The notes: a model not told the origin generated them from the sequence alone. A stretch of DNA of 64,000 nt from Jannaschia sp. GRR-S6-38 (GCF_029853695.1 NZ_CP122537.1:1998501-2062500), one strand, 5' to 3'; numbered from the stretch's first letter, positions 8,118 to 16,940 are shown. Translations and numbers: made by a program.

Positions 8118-8972
8118 ATGTCCCGATTGAAAGCCACGATCCTGAGCGCCGTCGCGCTCCCGCTGCTCGCGACAGCGGCCATGTCCGAATGCGCCACCGA
8201 CGCGGAGGTGGCGGCCTACGTGGACGGGTTCCTCGCGGCCCAGCCGACCCGCGCGCTCGCGGCGGGCGGCACGATGGAGGACGCGCTTTGCACGCAGGCC
8301 AAGGTCGTGGCGATGCTGACGCAGGAGATGGGCCCGGTGATCGGCTACAAGGCCGGCCTGACCAGCGCGCCCGCGCAGGAGCGGTTCGGCGCGTCAGAGC
8401 CCGTCCACGGCGTTCTCTACCGGGACATGTTGCTGGAGAACGGCGCCGCCGTCGCCGCGCAATTCGGCGCCCGTCCCGTCTTCGAGGCGGATCTGATCCT
8501 GGTGGTCGGCAGCGACGCGATCAACCAGGCATCCTCGGCGGAGGAGGCGATCGCGCATATCTCGGCCGTGCATCCCTTCCTCGAACTGGCCGACGTGTCC
8601 TATGCGACCGACGAGCCGGTGAACGCGATCACCCTGACGGCCAATGGCGTCGCCGCCAAGCTGGGCGTCCTGGGCGCGGCCATTCCCGTGGACGACGCCG
8701 CGGAGATGCTGGCGGCGCTGGAGACGATGACGGTGACGGTGACCGCCTCCGACGGGGAGGTGCTGTCCTCGGCGCAGGGATCTGCCGTGCTCGGCAATCC
8801 CGTGAACGCCGCTTTGTGGCTGATGTCGAAGGAGATCGTGTTCAAGCCGGGCGATCTGATCAGCGTGGGCTCGATCGGGCCCCTCATGCCGCCGGCCAAG
8901 GCGAACGGCCGGGCCGAGGCGCGCTATGTCGGCCTGCCCGGCGACCCGGTCGTCAGCGTCGTCTTCGAATAG
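8118..8972 (+). CDS. exported 2-keto-4-pentenoate hydratase-family (FAH-fold) protein
   Basis: A protein of 284 residues. After an N-terminal signal peptide (SAVALPLLATAAMS, 10-23) it has the MhpD/HpaH hydratase fold. Visible are GYKAGLTS, the acidic metal-site segment FEADL (family form EAE) and the third ligand region in FLELAD, plus the C-terminal KPGDLISVGSIGP block typical of fumarylacetoacetate-hydrolase-like enzymes. Cytosolic relatives hydrate 2-hydroxypenta-2,4-dienoates in aromatic degradation; a signal peptide on this family is unusual. Cys25 and a second Cys near 58 could form a disulfide outside the cytosol. AGGAGGA precedes the ATG. It follows the cytochrome c gene by 215 bp. 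The reaction here is unknown. Confidence 0.8.
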   Translation: MSRLKATILSAVALPLLATAAMSECATDAEVAAYVDGFLAAQPTRALAAGGTMEDALCTQAKVVAMLTQEMGPVIGYKAGLTSAPAQERFGASEPVHGVLYRDMLLENGAAVAAQFGARPVFEADLILVVGSDAINQASSAEEAIAHISAVHPFLELADVSYATDEPVNAITLTANGVAAKLGVLGAAIPVDDAAEMLAALETMTVTVTASDGEVLSSAQGSAVLGNPVNAALWLMSKEIVFKPGDLISVGSIGPLMPPAKANGRAEARYVGLPGDPVVSVVFE

Positions 8973-8989
8973 GGGGCGGTGCGGGGGCC

Positions 8990-9886
8990 TCAGGCCCCCA
9001 CCAGCTCCCGGTAGAGGCCCCGGATCCGCTCGGTGACGGGGCCCAGTTCGCCGAGGCCGATGATGCGGCCGTCGATTTCGCCGACGGGGGTCTGCGCGCC
9101 GAAGGTGCCGGTGAGGAAGGCCTCGTCGGCGCCGTAGGTGTCCACGAGCGAGAAATTGCGCTCGTGGCAGGGGATGCCGTTGGCGTGACAGAGGTCGATG
9201 ACCTTCTGCCGGGTGATGCCGTTCATGCAGTAATCGCCGGTCGAGGTCCAAACCGCGCCGCGGCGGACGATGAAGAAGTTGCAGGCATTGGTGGTGTTCA
9301 CGAAGCCGTGGATATCCAGCATCAGCGCCTCGTCCGCGCCGGCCTTCTCGGCGGCGATGCAGGCGAGGATGCAGTTGAGCTTGGAATGCGAGTTGAGCTT
9401 GGGGTCCTGCGTCATCGGCAGCCCGCGCAGATGCGGCACGGTGGCGAGCTTGACGGGGCGCGGGATCTTCGGGCGCGAATGCTCCATGATGATCACCATG
9501 GTCGGGCCCTGGGTCGACAGGCGCGGGTGCTGGAAGGGCAGGCGCTTGACGCCGCGGGTGACCATCAGGCGGGCATGGGCGTCGGTCACCATCCCGTTGG
9601 CGGCGCGGGTCTCCTCCAGTGCGGCCATCACCTGGTCGGGGGTCATCCCGATATCGAGGTCGATGGCCTTGGCCGCCTCGAAAAGCCGGGCGATATGCTC
9701 GTCCGGGAAGGTCCAGCGCCCATCGTAGAGGCGCAGCCCCTCCCAGACGCCGTCGCCCAGCATGAACCCGCTGTCATAGACGCTGACCACGGCCTCGGGC
9801 CGGGGCTTGAGCGTGCCGTTCACCCAGATGAGGATCGCCGCGTTGCGCGCGTCTTCCTCGGCCTCGTGCGTGCTGATCTTCTCCAT
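8990..9886 (-). CDS. class IV aminotransferase (branched-chain / D-amino acid type)
   Basis: A PLP enzyme of 298 residues of fold type IV. The segment YDSGFMLGDGVWEGLR (37-52) is the class signature and Lys169 in NSHSKLNCI is the likely Schiff-base lysine. A C-terminal TGTFGAQTPV block binds the cofactor phosphate. Members are annotated as IlvE, D-alanine transaminase or 4-amino-4-deoxychorismate lyase; this one looks closest to the branched-chain-like group of Rhodobacteraceae but I cannot fix the substrate. It ends 17 bases from the convergent hydratase-like gene. The start at 9886 gives an N-terminal extension of about 15 residues before the fold begins. Cytosolic. Confidence 0.85.
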   Translation of the reverse strand: MEKISTHEAEEDARNAAILIWVNGTLKPRPEAVVSVYDSGFMLGDGVWEGLRLYDGRWTFPDEHIARLFEAAKAIDLDIGMTPDQVMAALEETRAANGMVTDAHARLMVTRGVKRLPFQHPRLSTQGPTMVIIMEHSRPKIPRPVKLATVPHLRGLPMTQDPKLNSHSKLNCILACIAAEKAGADEALMLDIHGFVNTTNACNFFIVRRGAVWTSTGDYCMNGITRQKVIDLCHANGIPCHERNFSLVDTYGADEAFLTGTFGAQTPVGEIDGRIIGLGELGPVTERIRGLYRELVGA

Positions 9887-9973
9887 GCGGGCGACGTTGC
9901 CGTCACGGGCCCGTGATTTGCAAGCGGGTGCGGGCCGGGTCAGAATGAACCGACCGGTTCAGGAGGGGCCGCC

Positions 9974-10117
9974 ATGACCAAAGCCGAGATCTCGAACCTC
10001 AAGCTCGCCGTGCTGCTGCTGGCGATGCTCCTGGGATTCGTGCTTCAGGCCGCGGCGCAGCGCGGCGGGCATGTCGCCTGCGACGCCTGCCGGCCGGCCG
10101 CTATCGAGACCTCCTGA
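9974..10117 (+). CDS. small single-span membrane protein, 47 aa
   Basis: A short frame with a strong AGGAGGGG ribosome site at 9961-9968 and an ATG at 9974. The product has a polar N-terminus (MTKAEISNLK), one hydrophobic stretch of about 18 residues (LAVLLLAMLLGFVLQAAA) and a tail with a CDAC motif. It lies alone between the divergent aminotransferase and the convergent yggT. The good ribosome site and clear membrane segment argue that it is translated. No family was recognised. CDAC could bind a metal or form a disulfide; its side of the membrane is unknown. Confidence 0.6.
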   Translation: MTKAEISNLKLAVLLLAMLLGFVLQAAAQRGGHVACDACRPAAIETS

Positions 10118-10121
10118 GGGG

Positions 10122-10409
10122 TCAGTAGAAGGCGGTCGCGTTGTTGATGAGCACGGTGCGGAGCGCGAAGATCCCCAGGATCACGATCAGCGGCGCGAGG
10201 TCGAGCCCACCCATGCTGGGCAATGCGCGCCGGATCGGGCCGTAGAGCGGCTCGAGCAGGCGGTTCAGCCCATCCCAGATCTGCGCGACCAGCGGCTGCT
10301 GCAGGTTCAGAACGCCGAAATTGATCAGCCACGACATGATGATGTGGATGATGATGATGGTCTGCGCGACCGAGAGCAGCATCATCAGGATCTGGAGCAG
10401 GGACGTCAT
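10122..10409 (-). CDS. YggT family integral membrane protein
   Basis: A protein of 95 residues with two hydrophobic blocks (residues 3-31 and 69-86) separated by the conserved LNRLLEPLYGPIRRALPSMGGLD loop that marks the YggT/Ycf19 family (loop quoted in parts: NRLLEPLYGPIRR, then LPSMGGLDLAP). Members occur in the membrane of most bacteria and plastids and are linked to cell division or osmotic tolerance, but the molecular role is not settled. Length is that of the short single-repeat form common in alphaproteobacteria. It converges with the 47-aa gene (4-base gap) and is divergent from the thioesterase gene. Confidence 0.88.
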   Translation of the reverse strand: MTSLLQILMMLLSVAQTIIIIHIIMSWLINFGVLNLQQPLVAQIWDGLNRLLEPLYGPIRRALPSMGGLDLAPLIVILGIFALRTVLINNATAFY

Positions 10410-10519
10410 GCGCGGGCCTCTCGTTGCGGTGCCCGTGATCTAGGCAGTGCGGCCCGCCCCCGCAACCTGACGCGTCGTTTCGCTTGACGCGCGCGTCACC
10501 GCGACCCACCTCGCCCCCC

Positions 10520-11083
10520 ATGTACCCGTTCGCCCGCCTGATCTGGCAGACCCTCGCCGCCCGCCGCGCGCCCAAGATGGCGCCGCTGGACACGCATGTC
10601 TCGCACCACCGCTGCTGGCCCTGGGACCTGGACGGGTTCCTTGAGCTCAACAACGGGCGGATCCTGACGCTCTATGACCTCGGGCGCTTCGGGGCCGGGG
10701 TGCGGATGGGGCTGATGGCGGCGCTGAAGCGGCGCGGCTGGGGCCTGGCCGTCGCGGGGGCGAGCGTGCGCTACCGCAAGCGCGTCACCGCCTTCCAGCG
10801 CATCGAGATGCGGACCCGCTGCGCCGGCTGGGACGACCGCTTCGTCTATATCGTGCAGTCGATGTGGGTGGGCGGCACCTGCACCTCCGAGGCGCTGCTG
10901 CGCACGGCGGTGGTTGCCGACCGCAAGGCGGTGCCGCCGGGCGAGGTGCTGGCCGAGCTAGGCTGGCAGGGCGACCCGCCGCGCCTGCCCGCCTGGGTCG
11001 CGGCCTGGATCGCCGCCGAGGGCACGCGTCCCTGGCCGCCCGAGGCCCTGCCCGAGGCTCATCGCCCGCCCCACGCCGCCTGA
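10520..11083 (+). CDS. hotdog-fold acyl-CoA thioesterase family protein
   Basis: A protein of 187 residues with the FadM/4-hydroxybenzoyl-CoA thioesterase-type pattern: an early TxVSHHRCWPWDLD segment, the LNNGRILTLYDLGRFG active-site region (about 45-60) and YRKRVTAFQRIEMRTRC as the central strand. Related proteins hydrolyse acyl-CoA or are annotated as UPF thioesterases in Rhodobacterales. An ATG at 10520 was preferred to an upstream TTG at 10484, because the family sequence begins there. No strong ribosome site is visible. It stands alone between yggT (divergent, 110 bp) and the MFS gene (117 bp downstream). The substrate is unknown. Confidence 0.78.
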   Translation: MYPFARLIWQTLAARRAPKMAPLDTHVSHHRCWPWDLDGFLELNNGRILTLYDLGRFGAGVRMGLMAALKRRGWGLAVAGASVRYRKRVTAFQRIEMRTRCAGWDDRFVYIVQSMWVGGTCTSEALLRTAVVADRKAVPPGEVLAELGWQGDPPRLPAWVAAWIAAEGTRPWPPEALPEAHRPPHAA

Positions 11084-11200
11084 ACCGTCGCCGATCCGGG
11101 CACCGAGGCGGGCGCCGTCCCGATCCGCGCCCTGTCACGCGGGCGTTGCGCGCCCCCGCAAGCCCTGCCTAAGGTCCGGCAGGCTTGGGGAGAGCAAGGA

Positions 11201-12604
11201 ATGACCGACGGAACCGCCGCGAGCGGCGTGGCCTCGCCCGTGGGCGTCGATACCAGCGTGGCGCTGAAGAAGCGCGTGCGCGGCTGGATGATGTTCGACT
11301 TCGCCAGCCAGCCCTACAACACGCTGCTGCTGACCTTCATCTTCGGCCCCTATTTCGCGACCGTGGTCGGCGACCCGGTGGCCGCGCAGTCGATGTGGGG
11401 CTTCGCGATCGGGTTGGCGGGGCTCGCCATCGCCGTCGCGGCGCCGGTTCTGGGTGCGCTGGCCGATGCGTCGGGGCGGCACCTCGCCTGGATCTGGTTT
11501 TTCTCGCTTCTCTACGTGATCGGCGCGGCGGCGCTGTGGTTCGCGGTGCCGGGGGCGGAGGGGGTGCTCCTGATCCTCGCGGCCTTCTGCATCGGGCTGG
11601 TAGGCATGGAATCCGCCACGATCTTTACCAACGCTATGCTGCCGACGCTGGGCCCGCGCGACGAGATCGGGCGCATCTCGGGCTCGGGCTGGGCGCTGGG
11701 CTATGTGGGCGGCGTGCTGGCGCTGGTGGTGATGCTGCTCTTCTTCGCCGAGAACGCGGCGGGGGTGACGCTGCTGGGCATCGCGCCGCTGCTGGGGCTG
11801 GACCCGGAGACGCGCGAAGGCACGCGCTTCGTCGGGCCCTTCGCGGCGCTCTGGTACGCGGTCTTCATGGTGCCCTTCTTCCTCTGGGTGCGGCCGGTGC
11901 GGACGGCGCGGCAGGCGCTGCCGCTGTCGCGGGCGCTGCGGACGCTGGCCGATACGCTGAAGAAGCTGCCGCGCACGCCGGGCTTCAGCGCCTATCTGGG
12001 CGCCTCGATGCTCTATCGCGACGCGCTGAACGGGCTTTACACCTTCGGCGGCATCTACACCGTGGGCGTGCTCGGCTGGTCGGTGATCGACGTGGGCGTC
12101 TTCGGGATCCTGGCCGCCGTGACGGGAGCGATCTTCGCCTGGGCCGGCGGGCGCGCCGACCGGGCGCGGGGGCCGAAGCCGGTGATCATCTTCTGCGTGA
12201 TCACGCTGCTGGTGGTGACCTGCCTCGTGGTCACGGTTTCGCCGCGCTCGGTGCTGGGCCTGCCGGTGCCCGAGGGTTCGGCCCTGCCGACCATCGCCTT
12301 CTACGTGATCGGCGCGGTGATCGGCGCGGCGGGCGGCGCGCTCCAGGCGTCGAGCCGGACGATGCTGGTGCGCCAGGCCAACCCCGCGCGCATCACCGAG
12401 GGCTTCGGGCTCTATGCGCTGGCGGGCAAGGCCACGGCCTTCCTCGCGCCGATGCTGATCGGCTGGGTGACGCTGGTGAGCGGAAGTCAGCAATTGGGGA
12501 TTCTGCCCATCGCGGGCCTGTTCATCGCCGGATTGATCCTGCTAGCTTGGGTCAAACCGGAAGGGGAACACGCCGCATGGTCCGCACAGCCCTCATCTGC
12601 CTGA
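11201..12604 (+). CDS. MFS permease, UMF1/Atg22-like
   Basis: A polytopic protein of 467 residues. The opening [20 protein letters not shown] (30-49) is the signature of the Atg22/UMF1 group of major facilitators, and about 11-12 hydrophobic spans follow. Fungal Atg22 exports amino acids from the vacuole; the bacterial members are uncharacterised, so export or uptake of small organic solutes is only an inference. A GGGGAGAGCAAGGA sequence precedes the ATG. It overlaps mepA by 28 bases at its 3' end, so it leads a plus-strand run of four closely packed genes (to 15915). Inner membrane. Confidence 0.85.
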   Translation: MTDGTAASGVASPVGVDTSVALKKRVRGWMMFDFASQPYNTLLLTFIFGPYFATVVGDPVAAQSMWGFAIGLAGLAIAVAAPVLGALADASGRHLAWIWFFSLLYVIGAAALWFAVPGAEGVLLILAAFCIGLVGMESATIFTNAMLPTLGPRDEIGRISGSGWALGYVGGVLALVVMLLFFAENAAGVTLLGIAPLLGLDPETREGTRFVGPFAALWYAVFMVPFFLWVRPVRTARQALPLSRALRTLADTLKKLPRTPGFSAYLGASMLYRDALNGLYTFGGIYTVGVLGWSVIDVGVFGILAAVTGAIFAWAGGRADRARGPKPVIIFCVITLLVVTCLVVTVSPRSVLGLPVPEGSALPTIAFYVIGAVIGAAGGALQASSRTMLVRQANPARITEGFGLYALAGKATAFLAPMLIGWVTLVSGSQQLGILPIAGLFIAGLILLAWVKPEGEHAAWSAQPSSA

Positions 12605-13437
12605 TATCGCTGTTTTTCGCCGGGGCCGCGCAGGCCCAGCTCGCCAAGGAGCAATTCGGCGCCATGTCGCGGCCCTCGGCCCAGCGGGCCGAGCCCTTCG
12701 GCAGCTATGCCAAGGGCTGCGCCGCGGGGCTGGTGCAGCTGCCCGAGACCGGCCCGAGCTGGCAGGCGATGCGGCTGTCGCGCAACCGCAACTGGGGCCA
12801 TCCGGAGCTGGTCGACCTGGTGCAGGATATCGGCCGGCACATGGACCGGATCGGCTGGGGCGGCATCTATGTGGGCGATCTGAGCCAGCCGCGCGGCGGT
12901 CCGATGCTGACCGGCCACCGCAGCCACCAGATCGGGCTCGACGCCGATATCTGGCTCTACCCGGCGACCGACATGACGCTGAGCCGCCGCCAGCGCGAGG
13001 AGATCTCGGCCGTTTCGATGCGCCGGGCGGAGGGCGCCTATGTCAATTCCAACTGGAGCCGCGGCCAGCACGAGCTGGTGAAGCGCGCCGCGCAGGACCC
13101 GCGCACGGCCCGGATCTTCATCTTCCCCGGCGCCAAGGTGCAGATGTGCGAGGACGAGACCGGCGACCGGTCCTGGCTGCGCAAGGTGCGGCCCTGGTAC
13201 GGGCATCACTACCACATGCATGTGCGCATCGCCTGTCCGCGCGGGGCCCGCGGCTGCGTGGACCAGGACCCGCCGCCGCCCGGCGACGGCTGCGCGGATG
13301 CGCGGCAATGGGTGGCCAATATCCTCAACCCGCCGCCGCCCGACCCGAACGCGCCCCCGCCCCGGCCGCGGCGCGAACTGACGCTCGCGGACCTGCCGCA
13401 GCAATGCTCCTCCGTGCTCTCTGCGTCCTCGCGCTAG
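12577..13437 (+). CDS. mepA: MepA, penicillin-insensitive murein endopeptidase
   Basis: A zinc LAS-type peptidase that cuts D-Ala-mDAP cross-links of peptidoglycan in the periplasm. The 286 residues begin with a signal peptide ([16 protein letters not shown], cleavage after residue 20). Zinc ligands are visible as H114/H117 and D124 in [15 protein letters not shown] and as HYHMH (211-215). A proline-rich segment of about 40 residues ends the protein. Its start overlaps the MFS gene by 28 bases, and its end overlaps the next gene by 34, suggesting translational coupling. Six or more Cys residues probably form disulfides, as in E. coli MepA. Confidence 0.93.
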   Translation: MVRTALICLISLFFAGAAQAQLAKEQFGAMSRPSAQRAEPFGSYAKGCAAGLVQLPETGPSWQAMRLSRNRNWGHPELVDLVQDIGRHMDRIGWGGIYVGDLSQPRGGPMLTGHRSHQIGLDADIWLYPATDMTLSRRQREEISAVSMRRAEGAYVNSNWSRGQHELVKRAAQDPRTARIFIFPGAKVQMCEDETGDRSWLRKVRPWYGHHYHMHVRIACPRGARGCVDQDPPPPGDGCADARQWVANILNPPPPDPNAPPPRPRRELTLADLPQQCSSVLSASSR

Positions 13438-14252
13438 GAAGCCTTCCCCTCTCCGCGGCCGAGTATCTGGGCAGCCACACCTGGCGGCCCGACTGGCACG
13501 GGGCGGGCGGCTTCTCGGCGCTGTGGCTCGCCCCCGACGGGGCGGGCTTCGTCGCGCTGTCCGATCGCGGCGGCTGGGTGCGCGGCGCGCTGGCGCGCGA
13601 CGGGCAGGGCGCGGTGTCGGGCGTCGCGGTCGCGGAGCGCGGCGGGCTCCTGCGGTCGGACGGGGACGCGCTGCGCCGGGACGAAAGCGATGCCGAGGCG
13701 ATCGCGCGCGTGGGCGACACCTGGTTCGTGGCCTTCGAGGGGCTGCACCGGGTGATGCGCCATCCCGACCTCGCCGAAGCGGCCGAGCGGATGCCGCAGG
13801 CCGAGGCGTTCGAGGATCTCGGGTCCAATTCCGGGCTGGAGGCGCTGGCCGCCGATGCCGCGGGAACGCTCTACGCGATCCCCGAGCGGTCGGGGAGCCT
13901 GGCGCGGCCCTTCCCGGTCTGGCGCTTCCGGGATGGCGCCTGGGACGAGGCCTTCGCGCTGCGCCGCGATGGGCGGTTCCTGGTGGCGGGGGCCGATGTG
14001 GGCCCGGACGGGCGGCTGTACCTGCTGGAGCGGGATTTTGCGCTGGTGGGCTTCCGCTCGCGGCTGCGCAGCTTCGATCTGTCGGGCGGCGACGAGCGGC
14101 TGGAGCTGGAGACCGCGCTTCGCGCGCATGACAATCTCGAAGGGCTCGCCGTCTGGCGCGACGCGGCGGGGCGCTTGCGCGCGACGATGATCTCCGACGA
14201 CAACCTGCGGGCGCTGCAGCGCACCGAATTCGTCGACTACCTGCTGGAATGA
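13404..14252 (+). CDS. exported esterase-like phytase-family protein
   Basis: A protein of 282 residues with a short signal peptide ([17 protein letters not shown], 2-18) and the beta-propeller-like pattern of the esterase-like activity of phytase family: [19 protein letters not shown] (about 37-55), [20 protein letters not shown] and DNLEGLAVW. Family members are secreted; some act on phosphate esters, most are untested. The ATG at 13404 lies inside the end of mepA in another frame. Ten bases separate the stop from the aconitase X gene. The pairing with MepA may mean an envelope role but nothing in the sequence proves it. Confidence 0.78.
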   Translation: MLLRALCVLALGSLPLSAAEYLGSHTWRPDWHGAGGFSALWLAPDGAGFVALSDRGGWVRGALARDGQGAVSGVAVAERGGLLRSDGDALRRDESDAEAIARVGDTWFVAFEGLHRVMRHPDLAEAAERMPQAEAFEDLGSNSGLEALAADAAGTLYAIPERSGSLARPFPVWRFRDGAWDEAFALRRDGRFLVAGADVGPDGRLYLLERDFALVGFRSRLRSFDLSGGDERLELETALRAHDNLEGLAVWRDAAGRLRATMISDDNLRALQRTEFVDYLLE

Positions 14253-14262
14253 AGGGGCACGC

Positions 14263-15915
14263 ATGGCCGATCTGATCGTCCCGGCCACGGCCGAGGGCCC
14301 GGTTCTCGCCTGCACCGAGGGGCTGAGCTTCTGGGGCGGGGTCGACCCGGCGACGGGGCGCATCGTCGACGCGCACCACCCGCAGGCGGGGGCGGAGCTG
14401 GCGGGGCGCGTGGTGCTGATGCCGACCTCGCGCGGGTCCTGCACCGGGTCGGGCGTGCTGTTGGACCTGGCGCTCACCGGCCGGGCCCCGGCGGCGCTGA
14501 TCTTCCGCGAGGGCGAGGACGTTCTGACGCTGGGCGCGCTGGTGGCGGGGCTTTTGTTCGAGCGGGCGCTGCCGGTGGTGCGGCTGGGCGCGGCGGATTG
14601 GGACCGCGTGGCCGCCGCCGGCCATGTTCGGATCGCGGACGATACGCTGACGGCGGACGGGTCGCGCCTGCCGCTCCTCCGGGCCGATCCGGCGGGCCTG
14701 CAGCTCTCGGACGCGGACCGCGCGATGTTGGAGGGCGCCGAGGGCGAGTCCGCGGCGCTGGCGATGCGGATCGTCGCCACCATGGCGGTGGCGCAGGGCG
14801 CGCGGCGGCTGATTGGGGTGACGCGCGGCCATATCGACGGCTGCATCTACGCCGCGCCCGCGATGCTGACCTTCGCCGAGCGGATGGCCGATCTGGGCGC
14901 GCGGGTCCGCATCCCGACCACGACCAACGCAATCTCGGTCGACCACGCGAACTGGCGCGAGCAGGGCGTGCCCGAGGCGTTCGGCGGCCCGGCGCAGCGG
15001 CTGGCCGACGCCTATGTCCGGATGGGCGCGGCGCCGAGCTTCACCTGCGCGCCCTACTTGCTGGAAACCCCGCCCGCGCCCGGCGAAGTGATCGCCTGGG
15101 CGGAATCGAACGCGGTGATCTACGCCAATTCGGTGCTGGGCGCGCGCACGATCAAGCATGCCGATTTCATGGATTTGTGCATCGCCGTGACGGGGCGCGC
15201 GCCCGAGGCGGGGGTCTACTTGCAGGCCGCGCGCGCGCCGGCGCGGATCCTGGAGGTCACGCTGCCCGAGCCCGCCGACGGCGCGGTCTGGCCGCTTCTG
15301 GGCTGGCTCGCGGGCCGCGCGGCGCCGGACCGGATCCCGCGCCTCGAAGGCCTGGCGGGGACGGCGCCGTCGCCCGACGACCTGAAGGCGCTTTGCGCGG
15401 CGTTCGGGACGACCTCGGCGGCGCCGATGCTGCATATCGCGGGCATCACGCCCGAAGCCGGGCTCGCACCGCGCGCGGGCGCCGACCGCGTGTTGATCGG
15501 CCCCGCGGATTTCGCCGCCGCGCGCGCCGAGCTGGCGCTGGCGCCGGGGCCCGTGGACCTGGTGGCGCTGGGCTCGCCGCATGCCTCGGCCGCGGAGGCC
15601 CGGGGCTTCGCCGCGCTGATGGTGGGGCGGCGGCGGGCCGAGGGGACCCGGGTGATCCTGACGCTGGGCCGCGCCACGCTGGCGGAGCTGTCGGGCGACG
15701 GCACGCTCGCGGCCTTGCAGGCGGCGGGGGTCACGGTGCTGCCCGATCTCTGCTGGTGCTCGATCTCGGAGCCGGTCTTTCCGCCCACGGCGCGCCGGGT
15801 GCTGACCGACTCGGGCAAATATGCGCATTACGGGCCCGCGCTGTCGGGACGGGAGGTGGGGCTCGCGAGCCTCGCCGCCTGCGCCGAGGCGGCCGTCGCG
15901 GGGCGCGTCGGCTAG
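14263..15915 (+). CDS. aconitase X (AcnX), small and large domains fused
   Basis: A protein of 550 residues. The N-terminal part (about 1-135) is the small swivel domain, seen in [18 protein letters not shown]. The large catalytic domain follows, with [37 protein letters not shown] and the late CWCSISEPV and [10 protein letters not shown] blocks that hold the Fe-S cysteines and substrate residues. Bacterial AcnX enzymes of known function dehydrate cis-3-hydroxy-L-proline; archaeal ones act on mevalonate 5-phosphate. No hydroxyproline racemase or pyrroline reductase gene adjoins, so the substrate stays open. A GAAGGGG site precedes the ATG at 14263. It is the last gene of the run from 11201. 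Cytosolic. Confidence 0.85.
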   Translation: MADLIVPATAEGPVLACTEGLSFWGGVDPATGRIVDAHHPQAGAELAGRVVLMPTSRGSCTGSGVLLDLALTGRAPAALIFREGEDVLTLGALVAGLLFERALPVVRLGAADWDRVAAAGHVRIADDTLTADGSRLPLLRADPAGLQLSDADRAMLEGAEGESAALAMRIVATMAVAQGARRLIGVTRGHIDGCIYAAPAMLTFAERMADLGARVRIPTTTNAISVDHANWREQGVPEAFGGPAQRLADAYVRMGAAPSFTCAPYLLETPPAPGEVIAWAESNAVIYANSVLGARTIKHADFMDLCIAVTGRAPEAGVYLQAARAPARILEVTLPEPADGAVWPLLGWLAGRAAPDRIPRLEGLAGTAPSPDDLKALCAAFGTTSAAPMLHIAGITPEAGLAPRAGADRVLIGPADFAAARAELALAPGPVDLVALGSPHASAAEARGFAALMVGRRRAEGTRVILTLGRATLAELSGDGTLAALQAAGVTVLPDLCWCSISEPVFPPTARRVLTDSGKYAHYGPALSGREVGLASLAACAEAAVAGRVG

Positions 15916-15936
15916 GGCGGGCCGGGGGCGCCGCCC

Positions 15937-15978
15937 GTCGTCCATCGGGCTCGAACCGATGGCGCCACGATGAACGAC
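15937..15978. other. tRNA-acceptor/T-arm-like inverted repeat between convergent genes
   Basis: Read on the minus strand, 7 bases (15978-15972) pair with 15943-15937, and inside lies a 5-bp stem ATCGG/CCGAT around a TTCGAGC heptaloop, the layout of a tRNA acceptor stem plus T arm. The D and anticodon arms are missing (11 bases in their place) and no CCA follows. On the plus strand the same bases can form an 11-bp stem with one wobble, GTCGTCCATCG with CGATGAACGAC. It is therefore either a tRNA-like remnant or a terminator-type hairpin between the aconitase X and LOG genes. Confidence 0.4.
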
Positions 15979-16010
15979 CCCCGAGGTATGTCCGGCCAGA
16001 GGAAGAGGGG
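15976..16010. repeat. intergenic element, copy A (GAGGTATnTCCG...GAGGAAGA type)
   Basis: A stretch with the parts GACCCCC, GAGGTATGTCCGGCC and AGAGGAAGA lies just before the 3' end of the minus-strand LOG gene. The same parts in the same order are present at 26146-26185, also beside a 3' end of convergent genes. Intergenic elements of similar form are frequent in Rhodobacteraceae genomes as I recall them. The role is unknown; a transcription-end or nucleoid function is possible. Confidence 0.5.
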
Positions 16011-16020
16011 CCCGGTTGCC

Positions 16021-16881
16021 TCAGCCCTCGACGCGGTTCGGGATGAAGTCGCGGCGGGTGCGGGGCAGGTGCCAGTCATCCATGCAGGCCATCGCGTCCT
16101 CGGCCGTCTCGACGAAGCGGAACAGGTCGAGATCGTCGTCGCCGATGGTGCCCGCGTCCTGCAGCGCCTCCCAATCGACGATGCGGCGCCAGAATTCCTC
16201 GCCGAAGAGCAGAAACGGCACACGCTCCATCCGGCCGGTCTGGATCAGGGTGAGCGTCTCGAAGAGCTCGTCGAGCGTGCCGAAGCCGCCGGGGAAGACG
16301 CAGATCGCCGCCGCGCGGGTCAGGAAATGCATCTTCCGGATCGCGAAATAGTGGAAGTTGAAGCTGAGCTCCGGCGTGACGAAGGAATTCGGCGCCTGCT
16401 CGTGCGGCAGCACGATGTTGAGGCCGATCGACCGGCCCCCGGCATCGGCCGCGCCGCGATTGCCGGCTTCCATCACGCCGGGCCCGCCGCCGGTGACGAT
16501 GACGTTCTCGCGCCCGCCCGAGTCCGCGAGGCTGCGCTCGGTGACCATCTGCGCGAAGCGCCGCGCCTCGTCATATTGCTTCGACAGGCCCGCCAGCGTC
16601 GCCGTGCGGGCGTCGCCCGCGCGTTCGGGCCGCGGGATGCGCGCGCCGCCGAAGAGCACGATGGTGCTCTCGACCTCCGCCTCGTCGAGAAGCAGCGTGG
16701 TCTTCAGAAGCTCCAGCTGCAGACGGACCGGGCGCAGCTCCTCGCGGCAGAGGAAATCCTCGTCGGCATAGGCCAGCCGGTAGGCGGGCGAGCGCGTCTG
16801 CGGCGTCTGCGGCACGCCCTCGGCGGTGGAGACGTCCTCGCGCGAGCGGCGCATCGGGTGGCGGCGGTCCTGTTCGGTCAT
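16021..16881 (-). CDS. LOG-family (TIGR00730-type) Rossmann protein, long form
   Basis: A protein of 286 residues. The nucleotide-binding VTGGGPGVMEAGNRGA block (129-144) and the catalytic PGGFGTLDE motif (197-205) identify the LOG family, whose studied members release cytokinin-type bases or other bases from nucleoside 5'-monophosphates; many are wrongly named lysine decarboxylases. The extra N-terminal 70 residues place it with the long bacterial forms, whose real substrate may be a purine nucleotide. It diverges from the threonine dehydratase-like gene with a 59-bp gap. The ATG at 16881 is one of two nearby choices (the other is Met10). Cytosolic. Confidence 0.85.
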   Translation of the reverse strand: MTEQDRRHPMRRSREDVSTAEGVPQTPQTRSPAYRLAYADEDFLCREELRPVRLQLELLKTTLLLDEAEVESTIVLFGGARIPRPERAGDARTATLAGLSKQYDEARRFAQMVTERSLADSGGRENVIVTGGGPGVMEAGNRGAADAGGRSIGLNIVLPHEQAPNSFVTPELSFNFHYFAIRKMHFLTRAAAICVFPGGFGTLDELFETLTLIQTGRMERVPFLLFGEEFWRRIVDWEALQDAGTIGDDDLDLFRFVETAEDAMACMDDWHLPRTRRDFIPNRVEG

Positions 16882-16940
16882 GGGCTGTCCTTGGCACGGC
16901 GGGTCGGGGCGGTGTAACAGCCCGCGAGGGGGGACGCATC

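Noticed and set aside
8048..9916. Plus-strand open frame of 622 codons over the hydratase-like and aminotransferase genes
   Set aside because: It crosses two convergent real genes in other frames and shows no domain. It is a GC artefact.
12487..15945. Minus-strand open frame of 1152 codons opposite mepA, the phytase-like and aconitase X genes
   Set aside because: Its composition is Arg/Ala/Gly/Pro-rich with no family pattern, and the plus strand has four recognisable genes. Long antisense frames are expected at this GC content.
15937..15978. A tRNA gene on the minus strand
   Set aside because: A T-arm and acceptor-like stem are present, but D arm, anticodon arm and CCA are absent, so it cannot be a functional tRNA.
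16021..16881. Lysine decarboxylase
   Set aside because: The PGGFGTLDE motif belongs to LOG-family phosphoribohydrolases; the decarboxylase name is an old mis-annotation of this family.
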